Shown: one piece after another, positions 35,871 through 45,584 of the stretch
Position numbering within the stretch: position 1 is the stretch's first letter
Layout of the letters: each line of letters opens with the position of its first letter
DNA from: an uncultured Alphaproteobacteria bacterium
GTDB taxonomy: Bacteria > Pseudomonadota > Alphaproteobacteria > Rhodobacterales > Rhodobacteraceae
Reading direction: 5' to 3'
DNA length: 64,000 nt
Assembly: GCA_902625475.1 (NCBI GenBank)
Contig: CACOBR010000002.1
Location: 1-64,000, forward strand
The notes under the pieces: model-generated
What the model was told of the DNA's origin: nothing
Database searches by the model: none
The model's input: only the letters and a program-made list of their open reading frames with translations
Translations under genes and position numbers: made by a program

Positions 35871-36542
35871 ATGGAATTATTTTTTGAGATTTCAATATTG
35901 TTTTCTTTAGTGATTTTTCAGTCTTTGTTTGGAGTTGGATTGCTTTAATTTGGTACCCCAATTTTCTTACTGCAGGGAATAATTTTGAGTCAACTCTAAT
36001 TCTTATATTGACATTTTCAATTACAATAAGCCTATTACAGCTATTATATCATAAAGATTCAAGAAATTATTATATACTTGAATTTAATTATTATTATTAT
36101 TTACCTTTTTTATTTGTTTTTTTGATGATTAATATTTATTTGGGTGAATTAATTAATATAAAACTCTATGTATCAATTCTTTTGATAATATCTTAATTGT
36201 TTCTTTTTTATAAAAATAGAATTTCCAAATTAACTAATATTTTATTTGTGAACCGAATACTAATTTTGATATCAACTGGTAGTATTCATGGAGCCTCCAA
36301 TGTGTGGTGCATTTCTCTCTATTTTTTCAACATCTATACATAACGAAAACCGTCTGCATTGTAGGAACTTTATATCATATGGATATTTTGTGTTGGGTGT
36401 GTTTCAATATATTACTATTTTAATATTTGGAACTTTGAACAAAGATTTTTCAAAACTTAATTATATCATCATGCCTTTTTTTGTTTTTTATCCTTTACAA
36501 ATTTTCTTTAATAAGATGAATAATAAATTTTTATTACTATAA
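35871..36542 (+). pseudogene. Broken TauE/SafE-type anion exporter
   Basis: Pieced across frames, the sequence reads MELFFEISILFSLVIFQ, SLFGVGLL, a stop, then FGTPIFLLQ, a frameshift, GNNFESTLILILTFSITISL, and after another stop RILILISTGSIHGASNVWC. A further shift leads to FLSIFSTSIHNENR and ISYGYFVLGVFQY. The FGVGLL-x-FGTP block, the HGASN turn and the FGYF-like block are marks of TauE/SafE (DUF81) transporters, which export sulfite or organosulfonates. There are at least two stops and two shifts, so it cannot make a working protein. The fragments 36008-36196 and 36288-36542 are remnants, not genes. Confidence 0.78.
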
Positions 36543-36684
36543 TTAATTGTGCTGCCCTTTTTTTTGGAATTATTGCTTTGATTATGTAAATTTAAATAAA
36601 AAAATTAAACATAATTAATTCTTTTATAAGCATCTATAAAAATTTTTTTGTATAATTATTGCAATTTTATTTAATGTATTTCTT

Positions 36685-36957
36685 ATGTTTCATTTTCTTA
36701 AATATATAACTTCTGTATTAAGAGGTAAAAGTTATTATGGAGACTTCATAAAAACACTTATTATAGGTTTTATGTGTTACATCATTGGCTTTGCAATAGT
36801 TGTTCTTCAAATTATAGTTTCTATGACAATGAGTATGGATGTTGACGGTATAGCAATGTTCTATTATTTAATACTGATGCCTATTGTTTTACTACCAATA
36901 ATGGTGGTATATTTTGTATCCCTTGTGATAATAAGATTTTTTTTTAAAAGTCATTAA
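36685..36957 (+). CDS. Small two-helix membrane protein of unknown function
   Basis: A 90-residue protein with a polar N-terminus (MFHFLKYITSVLRGKSYYGD), then hydrophobic helices FIKTLIIGFMCYIIGFAIVVLQ and YYLILMPIVLLPIMVVYFVSLVIIRF separated by a short loop with DVDGIA. It ends in basic residues. No family is recognised. It precedes a small basic protein on the same strand by 31 bases, and the two may be co-transcribed. Confidence 0.55.
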   Translation: MFHFLKYITSVLRGKSYYGDFIKTLIIGFMCYIIGFAIVVLQIIVSMTMSMDVDGIAMFYYLILMPIVLLPIMVVYFVSLVIIRFFFKSH

Positions 36958-36988
36958 TTAAAAAATTATAATTTAAATCGATGAGTAA

Positions 36989-37192
36989 ATGATTGAAAAC
37001 AGAGTAAAGCAACAGCTTAATAAATTAAAAGCCGAACAAAAGGCTAAATCAAAAAAAAGAAAATCCTTAGAGAGTTATATAAAGGACAATTCTTATAGGT
37101 TTCAAGATAAATTGAATGTGGTAAAAATTACACAAAAAGCTGACACAGATCTATTTGCCAATGCAATTAAAGCTTTAATGAAAAAAAAGTAG
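36989..37192 (+). CDS. Small Lys-rich protein of unknown function
   Basis: A 67-residue, highly basic helical protein: MIENRVKQQLNKLKAEQKAK, a run of Lys/Arg, LESYIKDNSYRFQDKLNVVK and the end NAIKALMKKK. It looks like a nucleic-acid- or ribosome-associated small protein, but no family is recognised and the function is open. It converges on the PD-(D/E)XK gene with about 20 bases between. Confidence 0.5.
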   Translation: MIENRVKQQLNKLKAEQKAKSKKRKSLESYIKDNSYRFQDKLNVVKITQKADTDLFANAIKALMKKK

Positions 37193-37212
37193 TTTACTTA
37201 AATTTTATATAA

Positions 37213-37962
37213 TTAATTTTTATAAAATAAATCAGATTTTTGATTATTATTTATGTTCCACCTTTTTTTTAAATATTGACAAGTATCACATTTGTAAGAT
37301 CCTTTGGGCATGTGTCCCGTATCAATTAATTTTTTTGCATGAATTATAGCTTCTTCAACCCAATTATCATTACAGTCTAATTCAACGAGAAATGACTCAA
37401 ATTTTAAGGTTTTATCAAACATAGGTTCATCTTTTAACCCATTGTAATAGACTAGATAAGCTTTGTTTGAAACTGAAAAACCATTTTTTCTGAAAAGCCA
37501 TTGGTACATTTCTAGTTGTCTTTTATATGCTTTAGGATAATCATACTCATTCCAGGTTTTTGCCCAATTAAATTCTTTCTTAGAAGTACTTTTAACGTCC
37601 GAAACAATAAGATCTCCGTTTTTTTTAATCCAAACGTCATCTATAGCACCATAAAATGTAAATCCATGGTATTCGTCAGTAAAACTTATCCCCTGTCTAA
37701 AATTTCTCCATTTGTCTAAATCTTCATGTTGAAATGGTACTGCATCAATCAAGAAATCAGTTACCCCACCATTCTCTAAGAACAGCGGATGTGGTTTTTT
37801 ATTTTTTCTATAAAAATCAAATTCATTTTTACAAAGATTGTCAACAGCACTATTTAAGGTAAAAGGTAAGCTGCGCAAAGATACCCTATGTTTATATTGT
37901 AAGATAAAGCACCGTTTACAATTTAAAGATAACTCAACCGCTGATCTACTAAGTTTAAACAT
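37213..37962 (-). CDS. PD-(D/E)XK nuclease superfamily protein with possible Fe-S cysteines
   Basis: A 249-residue protein of the RecB/Cas4-like PDDEXK_1 type. The nuclease core is visible as YGAIDDVWI (Asp108/Asp109), IVSDVKST (Asp122-x-Lys124) and the QLEMYQWL helix (Gln149) typical of RecB-family motif III. Cysteines 15 and 18 near the start (LNCKRCF) and 225 and 228 near the end (YKCDTCQYL) flank the core, which suggests a 4Fe-4S cluster like that of Cas4/AddB, though those have one upstream and three downstream. No CRISPR array or cas gene is present. It probably acts in DNA repair. Confidence 0.8.
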   Translation of the reverse strand: MFKLSRSAVELSLNCKRCFILQYKHRVSLRSLPFTLNSAVDNLCKNEFDFYRKNKKPHPLFLENGGVTDFLIDAVPFQHEDLDKWRNFRQGISFTDEYHGFTFYGAIDDVWIKKNGDLIVSDVKSTSKKEFNWAKTWNEYDYPKAYKRQLEMYQWLFRKNGFSVSNKAYLVYYNGLKDEPMFDKTLKFESFLVELDCNDNWVEEAIIHAKKLIDTGHMPKGSYKCDTCQYLKKRWNINNNQKSDLFYKN

Positions 37963-38088
37963 CTTAAGAAAATATTATTTATATTCAGAAATGTAAATTT
38001 TTATTTCAAAAATTTATACCCAATTAAAACTAAATTTTGACTCTACTTAAAAGTTTATTTAATAAATTGCAAAGGGTGAGATTAATAA

Positions 38089-38355
38089 ATGAAAAATAAA
38101 AATATTAGTAAAAATAATATTAAGAGAACTATTGGCTTTAATGACAATAAAATTTTTAATTTAGTTCTTTCAGTAGGGTTCTTAAATTTAATTTTTATTT
38201 TTTTTAACGGACTTCCATCAATAAAAACCTTGAGTTTCTTTGAATTCTTTTTATTTACTTCTTCATTGTTTTGCTCATTTTTTTTTATATTTTTTTTAAT
38301 AAAAATCCTTTTATTTGATATACTTCTAAATGATTATATTGATAATTCGAAATAA
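38089..38355 (+). CDS. Small membrane protein of unknown function
   Basis: An 88-residue protein with a polar basic start (MKNKNISKNNIKRTIGFND) and two helices, FNLVLSVGFLNLIFIFFN and FLFTSSLFCSFFFIFFLIKI, unusually rich in Phe. It is divergent from the nuclease gene, 126 bases away, and is followed by a clear terminator at 38365. No family recognised; small size and composition make it less certain than its neighbours. Confidence 0.5.
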   Translation: MKNKNISKNNIKRTIGFNDNKIFNLVLSVGFLNLIFIFFNGLPSIKTLSFFEFFLFTSSLFCSFFFIFFLIKILLFDILLNDYIDNSK

Positions 38356-38364
38356 ATATATTTA

Positions 38365-38408
38365 AATTATCAGGAATTTTAAAAAATAAAAAATTCTGAT
38401 AATTTTTT
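38365..38408 (+). terminator. Rho-independent terminator
   Basis: AATTATCA-G-GAATTTT (38365-38380) pairs with AAAATTC-TGATAATT (38390-38404), giving 15 base pairs with one bulged G, followed by a run of T to 38408. It closes the 38089-38355 gene, supporting that this small ORF is transcribed. Confidence 0.8.
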
Positions 38409-38437
38409 CCCATCCCAATTATTGAGGTGAATCATCA

Positions 38438-38692
38438 ATGGTAAATAATAAAAAGAATTTTAATGATCAAAAAGATTTAAAAGAAAATCCTTTTTCTAAA
38501 GAAGGTCTTGAAAATATAAATAAAACTCAACTTCAAGAGTTTTATGGTTCCTTTTTTGGTAAAAATAAAGAGGAAGTAAAAAAAAATAGCCAAAAGATCC
38601 GTCTTAGAATTTATTTTTATGGTTTAATGATAGTATTTGTAGTTCTAGTAGTGACTTTTTTATTTAACAGAGTAAGTTTTGTTACTTCTTAA
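38438..38692 (+). CDS. Small single-helix membrane protein of unknown function
   Basis: An 84-residue protein with a charged N-terminal part of about 58 residues (NPFSKEGLENINKTQLQEFYG, then KKNSQKIRLR) and one C-terminal transmembrane helix, IYFYGLMIVFVVLVVTFLF. The layout suggests a tail-anchored or bitopic inner-membrane protein with the polar part in the cytoplasm. GAGGTGA lies before the ATG. No family recognised. Confidence 0.6.
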   Translation: MVNNKKNFNDQKDLKENPFSKEGLENINKTQLQEFYGSFFGKNKEEVKKNSQKIRLRIYFYGLMIVFVVLVVTFLFNRVSFVTS

Positions 38693-38750
38693 TTTTTTAC
38701 TTTTACTTTTTTAATCGATTAGTAATTTGATATTTTTTTTTGGAATTTTA

Positions 38751-39365
38751 ATGTCTTATAATTTTCTAGACAAGATATACAAATCAAACTCATATTCTAC
38801 TTCAAAAGAATTATACCAAAAATGGGCACCTTCTTATGATGATGAATTAACTGAAAATAAATATGTTACCCCATTAAGGTGTGCACAAATACTTTCTTAT
38901 TATATAAAAAATAAAAATATTAAAATTTTGGATATTGGATGTGGAACAGGACTCTCAGGTTTTGCATTGAAAAAAATTGGTTTCAAATCCATAGATGGTT
39001 TAGATCTTTCAGAAGAAATGTTGAAAATTGCTGAACAGAAAAAAATATATCAATCGTTATTTAACCTTGATTTAAATAATCCTACAGATTTTAATCATAA
39101 TTATGATGCAATTATTGCAGCAGGAGTGATTTCTCCTACACATGCTAACCCAGATACAATACTTAGCTCATATTCAATCTTAAAGGAAAAAGGCCTAATG
39201 ATATTTTCAATTAATGATCATGCTTTGAATGATAGTCTTTTTTTTAGTTCTATAAATAAGACTATTCAATATTCAAATTTTATTTTACTTGATCAAATTT
39301 ATGGGGATCATATAAAGGAGTTAAATATAAAATCTAGTATTTTTGTCTTGCAAAAATCTAATTAA
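38751..39365 (+). CDS. Class I SAM-dependent methyltransferase
   Basis: A 204-residue methyltransferase. The SAM site is visible in KILDIGCGTGLSGFAL (motif I), SIDGLDLSEEMLKIAEQK (motif II) and YDAIIAAGVISPTHA. The N-terminal SYSTSKELYQKWAPSYDDEL is typical of the group of methyltransferase-domain proteins close to UbiE/BioC-like folds. ATG 38751 is chosen; an upstream TTG at 38727 would add a hydrophobic octapeptide that is not conserved in such proteins. The substrate is unknown. It precedes dnaE by 47 bases. Confidence 0.82.
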   Translation: MSYNFLDKIYKSNSYSTSKELYQKWAPSYDDELTENKYVTPLRCAQILSYYIKNKNIKILDIGCGTGLSGFALKKIGFKSIDGLDLSEEMLKIAEQKKIYQSLFNLDLNNPTDFNHNYDAIIAAGVISPTHANPDTILSSYSILKEKGLMIFSINDHALNDSLFFSSINKTIQYSNFILLDQIYGDHIKELNIKSSIFVLQKSN

Positions 39366-39412
39366 TTAAAATAAAAATTAGCTTATTAAAATACTTTTTT
39401 TTTGTCGAGAAT

Positions 39413-42400
39413 ATGAAAAATATAAATAATAGAGATCCATTTATCCATTTAAGGCTACACTCATCATATTCTTTACTCAGAGGTGCTCTAAGACCAGAGG
39501 AATTACCTAAGATTTGTGAAAAAAATTCAATGCCTGCAGTAGGAATTACTGATACAGGAAATTTGTTTGGTGCCTTAGAAATCTCAGAACTATTAGTTCA
39601 TAATGGTATACAACCAATAATTGGATGCGAATTCAGTTTAATGCTAAAAAGCCATGGTGACCAAAATACAAATCTCTACTCTGACATCGTATTATTTGCA
39701 CAAAACGAAAATGGATATAAAAATCTTTTAAAATTATCGAGTGAGTTTTTTTTAAATCAAAAATCACCTAAACTTTCCATAGATTTGTCTCAATTGGAAA
39801 AATACTCCAATGACCTAATAATGTTATGTGGTGGAAGCTCTGGAGTTTTAGGAGTGGATTTAATATCGAAAAGAATGAAAGAGGCAAAAAAGAGAGCAGT
39901 AGGCTTAAAAACTATTTTTGGTGATAGGTTTTATATTGAAATTCAAAGGCATGGTAATGAAGAAACAATTAGAACATTAGAAGAAGCTGCTACAGAGCAT
40001 CTTCTTTTAGAGTTGGCAGACGATAATTCTATACCAATTGTTGCTACAAATAATGTTCATTTTAAAGATAAAAATTCGTTTGAAGCCCAAGATGTATTAT
40101 TGTGTATTGCTCAAAACACTTATTTTGATCAGGAAGCGGAAAGAGAACGTTTAACTCAAGAACATTATTTTAAATCCAGTAAAGAGATGAGAATTTTATT
40201 TCATGACTTGTTAGAAGCATATGATAATACCCTTGAAATAGCTGTACGATGTAAATTTAGGCCAATTAAAAGGAAGCCAATGCTACCAAAATTTGCAGCT
40301 AATGAAATAGAAGAATTAAAAAAACAAGCAGAAGAAGGATTACAAAACAGAATTAAATCAATATCTCTATCTGATGATTATGATGTTTACAAAAAAAGGT
40401 TAAATTATGAACTTGACATAATTGAAAGAATGGGATTTCCAGGTTATTTTTTAATTGTTGCAGATTTTGTTCAGTGGTCAAAAAAAAATAAAATTCCAGT
40501 TGGGCCTGGTAGAGGTTCTGGTGCTGGTAGTTTGGTTGCCTATTGTCTTACTATAACAGACTTAGACCCAATAAAATACGGACTTCTGTTTGAAAGATTT
40601 TTAAATCCTGAAAGGGTTTCTATGCCTGATTTTGATATTGATTTTTGTCAAGATAGGCGAGAGGAGGTAATTCAATATGTTCAAAAAAAATATGGTAGAG
40701 ACAGAGTTGCTCAAATTATTACATTTGGTGGTTTATTATCAAAAGCTGCAATAAGAGATGTTGGAAGAGTGTTACAAATACCTTATCCTCAAGTAGATAA
40801 AATAGCTAAATTAATTCCATTAGAGGCAAACAAACCTATATCAATTTCAAAGGCCCTCAAAGAAGAACCGAGACTTCAAGAAGAAAAAAATTCTAACGAA
40901 ACTATCGGTAGGATGTTAGACTACTCTTTAAAAATTGAAGGTCTTTTGAGAAATGCATCAACTCATGCTGCTGGTATTGTTATTGGTGATGGTCCTCTCG
41001 TTAATTATGTCCCATTATACCAAGATTCAAAGTCTGATATGCCAGCTACTCAATTCAGTATGAAATGGGCAGAGGCCTCTGGTTTGGTAAAATTTGATTT
41101 TTTGGGGTTGAAGACATTAACTATTATTCAGAATACAATTATCCTTTTAGAAAAACGCAATATCTACATTGATATAGAAAAAATCCCACTTAATGATGAA
41201 AAAACTTATAAATTATACTCAAGTGCAAAGACAATGGCTGTTTTCCAAGTTGAAAGTTCAGGTATGCGGGCTGCACTTACCCAATTAAAACCGAATTGTT
41301 TAGAAGACATCATAGCACTTGTCGCGTTATATAGGCCAGGTCCTATGGAGAATATTCCAAAATTTTGTAGGGTAAAAAATAAATTACAAGATAGAGAATT
41401 TATTCATCCTTCAATTGATGATTTACTCGATGAGACTCAAGGAATAATTGTATATCAAGAACAAGTAATGGAAATTGCAAGAAAAATGGCAGGGTATACT
41501 TTGGGCCAAGCTGATTTGTTGAGAAGAGCAATGGGTAAAAAGATTAAGAAAGATATGGATGCAGAGAGGCCAAGATTTATTTCTGGGGCTTTAAAAAACA
41601 ATATAGATGAATTATTGGCAAACAGAGTTTGGTTATTGTTAGAAAAATTTGCAAATTATGGTTTTAATAAGTCTCATGCTGCAGCTTACGCACTAGTAAG
41701 TTATCAAACATGCTGGTTAAAAGCAAATTATCCAATAGAATTCATGGCTGCTGTGATGAACAATGATATAAATTATACCGATAAATTAAGTTTTTATAAG
41801 CAAGAGGTAAATGAATTAGGGATTTGTTTGCTTCCTCCATCTTTAAATAAGTCTATTGAAGTTTTTATCGTGGATTCAAATAAAATTATTTATGCACTAG
41901 GTGCTTTAAAGAATGTTGGCATTGAATCGATGAAAAATATAGTTGAAGAAAGAAATAAAGATGGTTTTTTTCAAGATATTTTTGACTTTGCTGTTAGAGT
42001 CGAATTGCGTAAGATAGGGAAAAGATCTTTAGAGATGCTTATTTATGCTGGTGTTTTTGACGAGATTCATAGTAACAGAAAACAACTTTTTCAATCCATC
42101 GATATATTAGTAGAGTATTCAAATTTATGCTTTGCAGAAAAAAATACTGGACAAAATAATCTCTTTGGAGAGAGCAATAATTTGTTATCTTATCCAGATT
42201 TAAAATTAACCGATGATTGGGACAATAGTGAAAAATTAAAGAAGGAATATGAAGCTGTAGGCTTTTATCTTTCATCACATCCACTAGATGAGTATTCCAA
42301 ATGGTTTAAATCAAAAAGCATATGTAAGTTTTCTGAATTAAATGACCTACTTAAGTCAGGACCAAAATTAATTAAAATGAGTGGTTCGATTATAAATAAA

Positions 42401-42880
42401 CAAGAGAGGATTTCCAATAAAGGCAACAAATTTGCTTTCATCCAATTTTCTGATCCATCTGGTTTTTTTGAAGCTACAGCATTTTCAGATGTTCTTGAAT
42501 TATATTCTGATCTTTTAAAACCAGCACAAAATTTAATTTTATATTGTCAAGCAACTCTAGAAGAAAATCAACCTAAACTTCTTTTACGCAAAGTAGAAGA
42601 GATATCTGATATTTTAAATTTAATAGAGGATTTAGGAATGAAAATTTTTATAAATAATCAAAATGCTGTATCGTTAATTAAAGAACAGCTTGAGATTCTA
42701 AATGATGAAAGAATTAAGAAAAGTCCCATTAAAATAGTAGTTATAGACAAAGAATTTGATGTTGAATTAGATCTTCCTAACTCTTATAGAATTAACAAGG
42801 ATGTAATAAATTCAATAAATCATATACCCGGAGTTATACAGGTTGAGAGATTTGATAGTCTAATAGCTGAAAATTCCTAA
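39413..42880 (+). CDS. dnaE: DNA polymerase III subunit alpha
   Basis: DnaE is the replicative polymerase. The 1155-residue chain has the N-terminal PHP domain (HLRLHSSYSLLRGAL), the polymerase palm with GRGSGAGSLVAYCL and the catalytic aspartates in MPDFDIDFCQD. QIITFGGLLSKAAIRDVGR, RNASTHAAGIVIGD, KFDFLGLKTLT, IALVALYRPGP and NKSHAAAYALVSYQTCWLKA follow in order. The C-terminal OB-fold (MSGSIINKQERISNKG, FAFIQFSDPSG) is complete. It starts at ATG 39413. hisS follows 33 bases later on the same strand. Confidence 0.98.
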   Translation: MKNINNRDPFIHLRLHSSYSLLRGALRPEELPKICEKNSMPAVGITDTGNLFGALEISELLVHNGIQPIIGCEFSLMLKSHGDQNTNLYSDIVLFAQNENGYKNLLKLSSEFFLNQKSPKLSIDLSQLEKYSNDLIMLCGGSSGVLGVDLISKRMKEAKKRAVGLKTIFGDRFYIEIQRHGNEETIRTLEEAATEHLLLELADDNSIPIVATNNVHFKDKNSFEAQDVLLCIAQNTYFDQEAERERLTQEHYFKSSKEMRILFHDLLEAYDNTLEIAVRCKFRPIKRKPMLPKFAANEIEELKKQAEEGLQNRIKSISLSDDYDVYKKRLNYELDIIERMGFPGYFLIVADFVQWSKKNKIPVGPGRGSGAGSLVAYCLTITDLDPIKYGLLFERFLNPERVSMPDFDIDFCQDRREEVIQYVQKKYGRDRVAQIITFGGLLSKAAIRDVGRVLQIPYPQVDKIAKLIPLEANKPISISKALKEEPRLQEEKNSNETIGRMLDYSLKIEGLLRNASTHAAGIVIGDGPLVNYVPLYQDSKSDMPATQFSMKWAEASGLVKFDFLGLKTLTIIQNTIILLEKRNIYIDIEKIPLNDEKTYKLYSSAKTMAVFQVESSGMRAALTQLKPNCLEDIIALVALYRPGPMENIPKFCRVKNKLQDREFIHPSIDDLLDETQGIIVYQEQVMEIARKMAGYTLGQADLLRRAMGKKIKKDMDAERPRFISGALKNNIDELLANRVWLLLEKFANYGFNKSHAAAYALVSYQTCWLKANYPIEFMAAVMNNDINYTDKLSFYKQEVNELGICLLPPSLNKSIEVFIVDSNKIIYALGALKNVGIESMKNIVEERNKDGFFQDIFDFAVRVELRKIGKRSLEMLIYAGVFDEIHSNRKQLFQSIDILVEYSNLCFAEKNTGQNNLFGESNNLLSYPDLKLTDDWDNSEKLKKEYEAVGFYLSSHPLDEYSKWFKSKSICKFSELNDLLKSGPKLIKMSGSIINKQERISNKGNKFAFIQFSDPSGFFEATAFSDVLELYSDLLKPAQNLILYCQATLEENQPKLLLRKVEEISDILNLIEDLGMKIFINNQNAVSLIKEQLEILNDERIKKSPIKIVVIDKEFDVELDLPNSYRINKDVINSINHIPGVIQVERFDSLIAENS

Positions 42881-42913
42881 ATTTATTAAAGTTTTAAATT
42901 AAATTTAAATGGT

Positions 42914-44419
42914 TTGTTTCATAAAGTGAAAAAAAATAAACAGAAAATAGTAAGGCCTCGCCCATCAACACCTAAAGGTTTCAAGGATTATTTTCATTTA
43001 TATTCGAAAAAAAGGGTGTCATTAATAAAAGAAATTTGTGAAGTCTATGAACTATATGGATTCGAAAACTTAGAAACTTCTGCAATCGAAAACTTAGATG
43101 CACTTGGTAAGTACTTACCTGATATTGACAGACCAAATCAAGGAGTTTTTTCTTGGAAGGATGAGGAAAATAATTGGTTAGCTTTGAGATATGACTTAAC
43201 AGCTCCCCTGGCAAGGGTTTATGCACAACATTTAAAAGAATTACCCTTACCTTACAGAAGGTATTCATGGGGACCTGTGTGGAGAAATGAAAAACCTGGT
43301 CCTGGAAGATATAGACAATTTTATCAATGTGATGCAGATACAGTTGGAGCTCATTCTGCAGTCTCAGATGCGGAAATGTGTATAATGCTTTCCACTATTA
43401 TTGAGAAAATAGGAATAAGAAAAGATAGATATGTCATTAATCTCAATAATAGAAAAATTCTGAATGGAATTTTAGAAGCAGTTGGTATTTTAAATAACAA
43501 TGAAATAGATAAAAATCTAAGCGATATGGTGCTTAGGTCGATTGATAAAATTGATAGATTAGGTTTGCTAGGTGTTAAAGACTTATTAGGAAAAGGTAGA
43601 AGAGATGATAGTGGGGATTTCACCAGTGGAGCAAATTTAAACAAAGTACAAATTGATCATATTTTACAATTTATAAATATGAAACAGGATAATAATACTA
43701 AAACGTTGAAAAATATAAAAGATCTTGTTGGCGACTCTTCTACTGGAAATCAAGGAATTAAAGAAATTGAGCAAATTCTAGAATTATCTGAGGCTGCTGG
43801 AGTTTTTGAGGACAGAATACGAGTGAGTCCTAGTACAGTAAGAGGGCTTGGCTATTATACTGGCCCAGTTTATGAAGTAGAATTAACAGAAAAAATAGAG
43901 AATGAAGATGGCACTGTAAATGAAATTGGTTCAGTTGCTGGAGGAGGAAGATATGATGATTTGATAAAAAGATTCACAGGTCAAGTTATTCCTGCCACTG
44001 GTTTTTCATTAGGTGTTGATAGATTATTATTTGCTTTAAATCAGATTAAATCAAAAACAGAAACTCATGAAAAAGGTCCAATCATTATTACTATTATGGA
44101 AAAAGATAAATTAAGCGAATATCAAAAGATTGTAATTGAACTAAGAAGAGCAGGTATAAAGTCAGAACTATACCAAGGGAATCCAAAAGATTTAGGTAGA
44201 CAATTAAAATATGCTGATAAGAGAGGTAGTAAATTTGCTATTATAATGGGTTCTAATGAGTTGAACAGAGGTGTAGTTCAAATTAAAGACCTAGAATTAG
44301 GTTCTAGGATATCAAGTCAAATCAAAAGTCATGAGGAATGGAAAGACCAGCCAGCTCAAGTGGAAATATTAAGAGAAAAGTTGATAGATTTTATAACAAA
44401 CTACTCAAATAATTTTTAA
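42914..44419 (+). CDS. hisS: Histidine-tRNA ligase
   Basis: This class II synthetase charges tRNA-His. Visible are motif 1 (TPKGFKDYFHLY onward), motif 2 (RYSWGPVWRNEKPGPGRYRQFYQCD in two parts) and the histidine A motif GLGYYTGPVYE near residue 315. Motif 3 appears as GFSLGVDRLLFAL, and the anticodon-binding domain is at the end. The frame opens at TTG 42914; GTG 42926 is also possible, and no good ribosome site decides between them. The gene leads hisZ and hisG, an arrangement that suits the shared ancestry of HisS and HisZ. Confidence 0.97.
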   Translation: MFHKVKKNKQKIVRPRPSTPKGFKDYFHLYSKKRVSLIKEICEVYELYGFENLETSAIENLDALGKYLPDIDRPNQGVFSWKDEENNWLALRYDLTAPLARVYAQHLKELPLPYRRYSWGPVWRNEKPGPGRYRQFYQCDADTVGAHSAVSDAEMCIMLSTIIEKIGIRKDRYVINLNNRKILNGILEAVGILNNNEIDKNLSDMVLRSIDKIDRLGLLGVKDLLGKGRRDDSGDFTSGANLNKVQIDHILQFINMKQDNNTKTLKNIKDLVGDSSTGNQGIKEIEQILELSEAAGVFEDRIRVSPSTVRGLGYYTGPVYEVELTEKIENEDGTVNEIGSVAGGGRYDDLIKRFTGQVIPATGFSLGVDRLLFALNQIKSKTETHEKGPIIITIMEKDKLSEYQKIVIELRRAGIKSELYQGNPKDLGRQLKYADKRGSKFAIIMGSNELNRGVVQIKDLELGSRISSQIKSHEEWKDQPAQVEILREKLIDFITNYSNNF

Positions 44420-44435
44420 TTTTAAGGTAAGTTAA

Positions 44436-45584
44436 GTGTCAAGGTTATCACTAATAGGTTATGAACGTATTTCTTTAAAAAAAGAGTTAGAAAGACTCAT
44501 TAGTATATTTGAAAAAATTGGTTCTAATTATGTTAAAATACCAACTTTATTACAGTCAGATTTGTTACTTGATCTTTATGGTGAGGAATTAAATTCTAGA
44601 ACTTACATATTCAATGATCCAGTAAAAGGTAATTTGATGTTAAGACCAGATTTTACAGTACCTATAGTACAGTTACATATAAAAACTAACACAAAAAATG
44701 CTCAATACTGTTACTCGGGTAAGGTTTGGAGAAAACAAGATTATTTAAGTTCAAGACCTTCAGAATACTTGCAAGTTGGAATTGAGTGTTTTGGTGGAAG
44801 TGATATTGCTAAAGAGGATGCAAAATTATTTTCAATAATTAGCAAAGCTGTAGGTTTAACTGATCTAAAAATTGTGACTGGTGACCTAGGAGTTCTGAGA
44901 TCAGCTATCAATGGTTTAGAAATTAATCAGAGGTGTAAAAACGCTCTATTGAGACAGTTATGGCGACCAAAGAGGTTTTTACACGTTTTAAATTATTTTT
45001 CGAATAGTATTCATTTTATAAAAAAAGAAAAAAAGCAAATAATTGACTTATTTAATTCAGGCAAGTTAATGGAAAAAATTAATAGTCATAATCCTACAAT
45101 TGGCTTGAGAACAAAAAAAGATATTATCGAAAGGGTATCAGAATTATCGAATGATATTGTTAATAATCAATTACAAGATAATGACGTAAAATTATTACAA
45201 AATTTGTTAAAAATCTCTTGTTCTTTAGTCGATGCTCCTAAAAATATTAAAAAATTAACTCACTCACACGACTATTTGAAAAAAGCAGCAATTTTATTGG
45301 AAAACCGTATAGATAATTTATCTGAATTATTAATAAATGTTAAACAAATTGATTTTGAAGTTAGCTTTGGTAGAACATCCATGGAATATTATGATGGTTT
45401 TGTATTTGAAATGGGACCAAAAAGACAGATTAATTCTATACCATTTGCCCAAGGAGGAAGATATAACGAATTAACTAGAATATTAAGCAAACTTCAAGGA
45501 TATTATAAATCAACAAATTCAGTAGGGGGAATTATAAGGCCGGAGATCTTACACAACTTTAAATTAAATCAAGGTATAAAATAA
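44436..45584 (+). CDS. hisZ: ATP phosphoribosyltransferase regulatory subunit
   Basis: HisZ is a HisS-like paralogue that binds short HisG and makes it responsive to histidine. The 382-residue protein keeps class II folds (LMLRPDFTVPIVQLHI, YCYSGKVWRKQD, EYLQVGIECFGG, and the FAQGGRYNEL end) but lacks the anticodon domain and the full HisS motif set. GTG at 44436 follows AAGGTAAG. Its stop overlaps the hisG start (TAATG at 45582-45586), so the subunits are translationally coupled. Confidence 0.95.
   Translation: MSRLSLIGYERISLKKELERLISIFEKIGSNYVKIPTLLQSDLLLDLYGEELNSRTYIFNDPVKGNLMLRPDFTVPIVQLHIKTNTKNAQYCYSGKVWRKQDYLSSRPSEYLQVGIECFGGSDIAKEDAKLFSIISKAVGLTDLKIVTGDLGVLRSAINGLEINQRCKNALLRQLWRPKRFLHVLNYFSNSIHFIKKEKKQIIDLFNSGKLMEKINSHNPTIGLRTKKDIIERVSELSNDIVNNQLQDNDVKLLQNLLKISCSLVDAPKNIKKLTHSHDYLKKAAILLENRIDNLSELLINVKQIDFEVSFGRTSMEYYDGFVFEMGPKRQINSIPFAQGGRYNELTRILSKLQGYYKSTNSVGGIIRPEILHNFKLNQGIK

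Noticed and set aside
36008-36542. Two small membrane-protein ORFs (36008-36196 and 36288-36542)
   Set aside because: Together with flanking sequence in other frames they reconstruct one TauE/SafE protein, so they are pseudogene pieces.
37213-37962. CRISPR-associated Cas4
   Set aside because: The nuclease core is Cas4-like, but there is no repeat array, no other cas gene and the cysteine pattern differs.
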